In this document: positions 59,825 through 64,000 of the stretch, in pieces
Numbering within the stretch: the stretch's first letter is position 1
How the letters are laid out: each line of letters begins with the position of its first letter
Assembly: GCA_964417555.1 (NCBI GenBank)
Contig: CAYQIM010000065.1
Coordinates: 89,119 to 153,118, forward strand
Length of the DNA: 64,000 nucleotides
Reading direction: 5' to 3'
Origin: CAYQIM01 sp964417555
Lineage (GTDB): Bacteria > Pseudomonadota > Gammaproteobacteria > Diplorickettsiales > Diplorickettsiaceae
Program-made: the position numbers and the translations under genes
Notes under the pieces: generated by a model
The model's database searches: none
What the model saw: only the letters and a program-made list of their open reading frames with translations
Told to the model about the DNA's origin: nothing

Positions 59825-60301
59825 ATGAAAATAAAAAAAATTCTGTTTATTCTCCTACTGAGTTTTCTATTAGCAACCTCTGCCTTGGCAAGCACTTCGA
59901 TACAGCGTTGCGTCAAGGTCGACGCTCAAACCATTGCCGATCTCTTTGATCGTTGGAATAATTCACTAAAGCGCGGTGATGCCCATAAAGTTGACGCAAA
60001 TTACACGGAACATGCTGTACTATTAGCTACCTTGGCCAATAAACCTCGCTTAACGCGTAGTGAACGTATTGAATATTTCAAAGACTTTTTAGCGAAACAA
60101 CCTATTGGAAAAATTGACTCGCGCACTATAAAAATTGGCTGTAATAAAGCCATTGATACCGGTTTATACACCTTCACGCTAAAGGATGGAAAAAAGCTAC
60201 AGGCGCGTTACACATTTACCTATCGCTGGAATGGTAAACAATGGTTAATTTCATCATATCATTCTTCTGCGATGCCAGAAAATCATCGCCTCGCTAATTG
60301 A
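59825..60301 (+). CDS. Secreted SnoaL/NTF2-like protein (SgcJ/EcaC type)
   Basis: The 158-residue protein has a signal peptide (MKIKKILFILLLSFLLATSA) and one NTF2-like domain. Landmarks are IADLFDRWNNSLKRGDAHKV, ANYTEHAVLLATLANKPRLT and the C-terminal YTFTYRWNGKQWLISSYHSS. Such DUF4440-like proteins are small periplasmic or cytosolic cone-shaped folds with no common enzymatic role. A conserved Cys pair may form a disulfide. An upstream ATG at 59798 would hide the signal peptide and is rejected. Confidence 0.75.
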   Translation: MKIKKILFILLLSFLLATSALASTSIQRCVKVDAQTIADLFDRWNNSLKRGDAHKVDANYTEHAVLLATLANKPRLTRSERIEYFKDFLAKQPIGKIDSRTIKIGCNKAIDTGLYTFTLKDGKKLQARYTFTYRWNGKQWLISSYHSSAMPENHRLAN

Positions 60302-60336
60302 TAGCGAGACTCAGAAAAAAATACTATCAAATTTTG

Positions 60337-61362
60337 TCAACTAGGCTTAACACTTCCATAGGTATAATTTAAATGTGTTTTAGCCTGGCTATCTCCTCCA
60401 GATTTAAAAAATTGTTGTGATACAGATAACCTGGCTACTTGATCAGACGCTTCCTTTTCCATCTGTGCGATCATAGCTTCTAGCCGCTCAAATTCGCGTA
60501 GTCCGTCCAACTCAAATTCGCTTTTAATGCTTATGATACTTTTACGTAGGTCTAAAAATTGTTCTTGTCCTAGGACTGATAAGCGCCTTACTATATCTTC
60601 ATCCTCTTCTAAAATTGTAGATAACCGTACATCCTCATCATATAAACTTTCAGTTTCAGTCGTATCTAACTGGCTATCTGCTAATAACTTACTATCCAAT
60701 TCTTGCTCTTGCTGACTAGCATTAATTTCCTGTAATTTATCTCTACTTTTCAGCTTTGCTATTTGCTCACATAACTGTTGTTGTGAAATGATCGGTTTGT
60801 TTCCTTCTTTTTCAGATGATTTTTGAGTAACCGTTGTCTTGGGAACTATAGCTACAATTTTTGGCAGATCAGCTTGCTTTGAGCTAGAACGGTTGCTGAT
60901 GGAAGTTATTGGTGACGTGGGCGTATTTTCATTATTTTCTTCCAACTTAGCTCTTCGTTCCCTTAATCTCTGCTCCAGTTCTTGATTCAAACCAATACCT
61001 ATTTCTGCGCCATTGTTTTGATAGCCGTTAGCTCCTGTTGATAAAGCTGTTCCGCTAGTTAAACTATTACCATTGACAGCCACTGTTTTCACAGTCTTAG
61101 AATCGCTCCTGGTATCCGCTACTAAAGATGCTTTTATTTTTTTTATTTCGTTTTCAAGTTCTTCTATTTCTTTTTTTAAAGCAGGTATAAGAATTTGATA
61201 AATAATATAGTCTTTATTTTTTAAACTATCGTTAATGTCATGTTCCGCTATTTTTTTTTCATAATCCTTTAGACAATCGGAAATTTTTGTTTTTTTACCT
61301 TCAAGCTGCTGCAATTCTTCTTCTTTTTTTTTATTTTTAAATTGCATGGTATGTTTGAGCAT
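60337..61362 (-). CDS. Coiled-coil protein behind a PmrA-like box, candidate effector
   Basis: Not recognised; 341 residues from ATG 61362 (AAAGG lies 8 bases upstream; the longer frame starts at TTG). A basic N-terminal coiled coil (KKKEEELQQLEGKKTKISDC) is followed by a Ser/Thr/Asn-rich middle and an acidic helical C-terminal third (ESLYDEDVRLSTILEEDEDI). It has no signal peptide or membrane segment. It lies directly after tRNA-Leu, downstream of tpiA-secG, where housekeeping genes are normal. The box and composition fit a Dot/Icm effector; translocation is inferred only. Confidence 0.6.
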   Translation of the reverse strand: MLKHTMQFKNKKKEEELQQLEGKKTKISDCLKDYEKKIAEHDINDSLKNKDYIIYQILIPALKKEIEELENEIKKIKASLVADTRSDSKTVKTVAVNGNSLTSGTALSTGANGYQNNGAEIGIGLNQELEQRLRERRAKLEENNENTPTSPITSISNRSSSKQADLPKIVAIVPKTTVTQKSSEKEGNKPIISQQQLCEQIAKLKSRDKLQEINASQQEQELDSKLLADSQLDTTETESLYDEDVRLSTILEEDEDIVRRLSVLGQEQFLDLRKSIISIKSEFELDGLREFERLEAMIAQMEKEASDQVARLSVSQQFFKSGGDSQAKTHLNYTYGSVKPS

Positions 61363-61406
61363 TATGTTTACCTTTAAGCTTAACAAAAAATTAATTGTAA
61401 TTTTCT

Positions 61407-61426
61407 ATTATTAAGTAAATATTAAA
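61407..61426 (-). promoter_or_regulatory. Near-consensus PmrA-like box
   Basis: Read on the minus strand: TTTAATATT-TA-CTTAATAAT. Each half matches cTTAATATT at 8 of 9 positions with the exact 2-base spacer. It ends 44 bases before the ATG at 61362, with a TACAAT about 7 bases downstream as a possible -10. The rest of 61363-61581 is AT-rich and shows no gene. Confidence 0.7.
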
Positions 61427-61581
61427 TAGCTGTGCTTGGTAAGCGAAAAAAATAAAAGGTGAGAAAACTTACTGCTAAAAAAATTACCTATAATACTTTT
61501 TAAACTAAGAAAAAAAGATTAATATAACTTGTAAAAAGTTAATTTAGATAGAAAAATTAAAGATTCGCGAACAATATTGCT

Positions 61582-61666
61582 TGGTGCCGACGGCCGGACT
61601 CGAACCGGCACAGCTTGCGCCACCACCCCCTCAAGATGGCGTGTCTACCAATTTCACCACGTCGGC
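61582..61666 (-). tRNA. tRNA-Leu (GAG)
   Basis: 85-nucleotide class II tRNA with encoded CCA. Acceptor GCCGACG pairs with CGTCGGC, the anticodon loop TTGAGGG gives GAG, and a long variable arm is present. It lies 8 bases downstream of secG, a common arrangement in gammaproteobacteria. Confidence 0.97.
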
Positions 61667-61674
61667 ATTAAATC

Positions 61675-62028
61675 TTAATCTGAGATTCCTTTTGTAGGCT
61701 TGTGGGTCAACTGTGAAGATTGAGTCGTCTTACTAACACGTGCGGGTAATTGCTGCGCAAATCCGTCTAACTTTTGAATAGGATCTTGTTTAAGCCGATG
61801 CCCGGCTAAATAGCCTAAAGAAAGACTGGTGGCAAAAAACAGTAATGCAAATAATCCAGTCAATTTGAGTAAAAAAGACCCAGAGCCTTGACTACCAAAT
61901 ATGGTTTGTGAAGCACCACTGCCAAAGCTTGCCCCCATTTCAGCCCCTTTACCTTGTTGTAGTAAAACCAAAGTAACGAGACCAATCGATATCAAAACAT
62001 GAAATAAAAGTAACAATTGCTGTAACAT
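61675..62028 (-). CDS. secG: Preprotein translocase subunit SecG
   Basis: Accessory subunit of SecYEG. The 117 residues have two hydrophobic segments (about 5-22 and 52-72) separated by the family loop LLQQGKGAEMGASFGSGASQ, followed by TIFGSQGSGSFL. It lies between tpiA and tRNA-Leu, the classical location. Confidence 0.95.
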   Translation of the reverse strand: MLQQLLLLFHVLISIGLVTLVLLQQGKGAEMGASFGSGASQTIFGSQGSGSFLLKLTGLFALLFFATSLSLGYLAGHRLKQDPIQKLDGFAQQLPARVSKTTQSSQLTHKPTKGISD

Positions 62029-62054
62029 AAACTTACTATACAGAGAGATGACGA

Positions 62055-62109
62055 CTCCGCACTTGAAATTTTACGCATATCAGTGCTATCGAACACAGTC
62101 CTCATAAAT
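62055..62109 (+). repeat. Partial repeat R2 reaching into the tpiA 3' end
   Basis: About 55 bases align with the start of R2 (CTCCGCACTTGAA, then TTTTACGCAT..CA..CGAACACAGTCCTCAT against the 62891 copy). The aligned part covers the tpiA stop codon (62086-62088) and its last seven codons. The corresponding peptide in tpiA (YEDCVR) parallels HEDCESS encoded by the other R2 copy in the same frame. Confidence 0.55.
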
Positions 62110-62838
62110 GTTCAAAAACTCTGGTGCATGCAACGATGCCCCACCAATTAATCCTCCGTCAATGTCAGGCATCTGAAAAAGCGCTTTCGCATTGCCGGGT
62201 TCAACGCTGCCACCATACAGGATAGGTAATTTTTGCGCAAGATCAGGATAGCTAGCACTTATCTGTTGACGTAAAAACTGGTGTACTTCTTGTGCTTGAT
62301 CGGGACTGGCAGAGACCCCGGTGCCAATGGCCCATACGGGTTCGTAAGCTAATATCCATGATCGCGATGATAGCTCAGCTAAATCCAAAATAGCCTTTAG
62401 CTGCCCTGTCAATACGGATTGGGTTTGTTTAGCTTGACGTTGTGCAAGGGTCTCACCAATACAAAGGATAGGGGTTATACCTAATGCTATAGCCAACTTA
62501 AATTTTTTAGCAATCTGTTCATTGGTTTCTGCATAGTATGCACGTCGTTCGGAATGGCCTAGCAATACATATTGACAACCAAATTCAAGTAGCATAGATG
62601 CCGATATCTCGCCGGTAAAAGCGCCTTCCTTTTCTGAAGCCATATTCTGCCCCGCCCACCCAATCCAGCTCTGCTGTAATAATACTTGCGCTTGCTCTAG
62701 AAAAATATACGGCGGACAAACAATCATTTTTACTTCGGGATGTTGTTTTTCAGAAGCCTTGAGTGCAGTTAATAATTCCTTCACCGAAAGCTTGCTACCG
62801 TGCATCTTCCAATTGCCGATAATAAAACGTTTACGCAT
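62086..62838 (-). CDS. tpiA: Triosephosphate isomerase
   Basis: Interconverts dihydroxyacetone phosphate and glyceraldehyde-3-phosphate. The 250 residues show the N-terminal Asn/Lys (FIIGNWKMHG), catalytic His in LLGHSERR, catalytic Glu in AYEPVWAIGTG and phosphate-loop GGSVEPGN. AGAGGA lies 5 bases upstream of the ATG, within the end of the preceding gene (8-base overlap), so translation is likely coupled. The last residues (YEDCVR) lie in an R2-like repeat. Confidence 0.97.
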   Translation of the reverse strand: MRKRFIIGNWKMHGSKLSVKELLTALKASEKQHPEVKMIVCPPYIFLEQAQVLLQQSWIGWAGQNMASEKEGAFTGEISASMLLEFGCQYVLLGHSERRAYYAETNEQIAKKFKLAIALGITPILCIGETLAQRQAKQTQSVLTGQLKAILDLAELSSRSWILAYEPVWAIGTGVSASPDQAQEVHQFLRQQISASYPDLAQKLPILYGGSVEPGNAKALFQMPDIDGGLIGGASLHAPEFLNIYEDCVR

Positions 62839-63817
62839 AATTTCCTCTTATTAATGGGGTGCTTTCATTAAGCTCTAACTGTGCTCTACTCTCAGCACTT
62901 GAATTTTTGGCGTTGCCACTCGATTCACAATCCTCATGTATTCTACATACATTGCGGTTGCTCACCTTCGCGCCCCCTTGCCGAAAACCCAATTGTTGTG
63001 AGTATACAGAACTTCTGGTAGCAAAACGTTGTTTAAACAAACTAAAATAATTTTGTATTGGACTGCATAAAGTTTTGCTAGCGCCGCGAACAGGAAAAAA
63101 TACCTTAGAAAACCGCTCTTCTCTTAAACGACTTAAATGATCTTTCTCTTCAGCGGTTAATTCTGCAAAACCAATGAGATAGGCAAAAATTTGTCCTTCC
63201 ATCCTTTGCTTTTCTTGCAAATTTAACAGCGTATTATTCATTAATAGATCAAACGTCTTTTTTATAAGGACCTCTCCTTGTATTCTATCAACCCTTAAAA
63301 ATAACTTTTCTAACCAAGGAGAATAAAATTTATTAAAATATTGTTTTTTTTCGTGCGCGAATAAGGGTGAAGTGGTAAAAAAAACATAGGAAAAAATTAA
63401 CCTTAATCCATCCCCCTCTTTTTCTATTAACAATAGCGGCAGTTTGCATGCATCCGCTTTCTCTAATAACACAGTAATAAGCGTTGCTAAGCCCTCGATT
63501 TTAAGCCGATTCGATAAAGGCTTACTAACATTCTCTAGCCACGTTGTTAAACTACACCACATGAAACTAAAACCATTGTTTTGAATCTGAAAAAGCTGCC
63601 TATCAATCGTTGCTGTGTCCGCTTTAGTAATAAGGAGTTTAGTTACACTGACCAGGTTATTGGTTTGTTCCTCGTCTAAAGTATGGTGGGCGATACAAGC
63701 CATCACCTTTTGAATAACATTAAACCCCTTTCCTGCAAAGCCCAAAATAATATCATTAACCACTTCAGTATTTACTTTTTCTAATAGCATTTGCAAACAG
63801 CTAGCCACAGCTTGCAT
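62831..63817 (-). CDS. Unknown helical protein with a repeat-derived tail
   Basis: 328 residues; not recognised. The body is alpha-helical and rich in Leu/Lys (LASCLQ-type repeats suggest an armadillo/HEAT-like or effector-like solenoid, weakly). Residues about 271-310 (SQQLGFRQGGAKVSNRNVCR and on to AESRAQ) are encoded by a complete copy of repeat R2 read in frame, so the tail is probably not ancestral. I start at ATG 63817 (AGGG 5 bases upstream), but the frame stays open upstream to about 63994. The true start, or an interruption by the terminal repeat, remains possible. It overlaps tpiA by 8 bases. Confidence 0.6.
   Translation of the reverse strand: MQAVASCLQMLLEKVNTEVVNDIILGFAGKGFNVIQKVMACIAHHTLDEEQTNNLVSVTKLLITKADTATIDRQLFQIQNNGFSFMWCSLTTWLENVSKPLSNRLKIEGLATLITVLLEKADACKLPLLLIEKEGDGLRLIFSYVFFTTSPLFAHEKKQYFNKFYSPWLEKLFLRVDRIQGEVLIKKTFDLLMNNTLLNLQEKQRMEGQIFAYLIGFAELTAEEKDHLSRLREERFSKVFFPVRGASKTLCSPIQNYFSLFKQRFATRSSVYSQQLGFRQGGAKVSNRNVCRIHEDCESSGNAKNSSAESRAQLELNESTPLIRGNYA
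62891..63007 (+). repeat. Repeat R2, full copy inside a coding region
   Basis: 117 bases aligning end to end with 44115-44232 (start CTCAGCACTTGAATTTTTGG, end AATTGTTGTGAGTATA). The ends are imperfect inverted repeats (AATTTTTGGC versus GCCGAAAAcCCAA). The copy is read without a stop on the minus strand as part of the 328-residue protein. Confidence 0.8.
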
Positions 63818-63908
63818 CCTCGCCCTATTTATTAACGGTAAATTAGATTGCAGCAGCTCATTAAATAGGAAATAAACAATCGCTGGATTATCCGCCTTTT
63901 TTTCAAAC

Positions 63909-64000
63909 GACGAGACAATGAGAGCATTGCGGAAGCAATGCGAAGTTGAGGAGCCCGCGATAGGCGTGCGTTGACGGGCGAAGCAGGAAACGCATCACGC
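63909..64000. repeat. GC-rich palindromic sequence at the window edge
   Basis: Contains the perfect hairpin GCATTGC-GGAA-GCAATGC (63924-63941) and then a GC-rich stretch (GGAGCCCGCGATAGGCGTGC) unlike the AT-rich surroundings. It reads through without a stop in the frame of the 328-residue gene until a TGA near 63995. It looks like the start of another dispersed repeat, but no second copy is in the window. Confidence 0.45.

Overview
The window comes from a low-GC gammaproteobacterium of the order Legionellales, most likely a Coxiellaceae-type intracellular bacterium such as Rickettsiella or Diplorickettsia (inference). It carries the Dot/Icm type IVB secretion genes icmV-dotA and, divergently, icmW-(novel gene)-icmX. 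It also has several orphan genes with effector-like features, ribosomal and RNA polymerase operons in gammaproteobacterial order, and an S7 protein with the internal insertion I recall from Coxiella. No rRNA, CRISPR array, integrase or complete insertion sequence was seen.

Layout. Positions 1-5455 (minus) hold the str operon running into the S10 operon: rpsL-rpsG-fusA-tuf-rpsJ-rplC-(rplD). Positions 5739-8654 (minus) encode a 971-residue protein with a CKSGKDRT phosphoinositide-phosphatase loop, sitting between rpoC and rpsL. Positions 8904-22130 (minus) hold tRNA-Tyr/Gly/Thr/Trp-secE-nusG-rplK-rplA-rplJ-rplL-rpoB-rpoC, with palindromic repeats in place of the usual second tuf gene and inside the rplJ leader. 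Positions 22422-32062 hold metabolic and membrane genes: a MarC-family protein, an arginase/ornithine aminotransferase pair, a KefB-like antiporter, pcnB-pgi and a LOG-family protein. Positions 32512-46514 are the secretion island: a 2281-residue coiled-coil protein behind a PmrA-like box, two orphan genes, dotA-icmV, icmW, a proline-rich secreted protein and icmX. Positions 46530-60301 hold dxs, secA-map, a VapBC-type toxin-antitoxin pair, an RND efflux pair, dapD, a GT39-like glycosyltransferase and a small secreted NTF2-like protein. Positions 60337-64000 (minus) hold a coiled-coil candidate effector behind the best PmrA-like box of the window, then tRNA-Leu, secG, tpiA and an unknown helical protein.

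The most interesting theme is a dispersed effector network. Three candidate effectors (971, 2281 and 341 residues) have upstream direct repeats at the exact 11-bp period of the Legionella/Coxiella PmrA box, strong in two cases and weak in one. Two of these genes are wedged into otherwise conserved housekeeping loci. A second theme is heavy invasion by short palindromic repeats. At least three multi-copy families (called R1, R2 and R3 here) lie in promoters, leaders and convergent gaps. One of them (R2) is read in frame as the tail of a protein and apparently contributes the last codons of tpiA.
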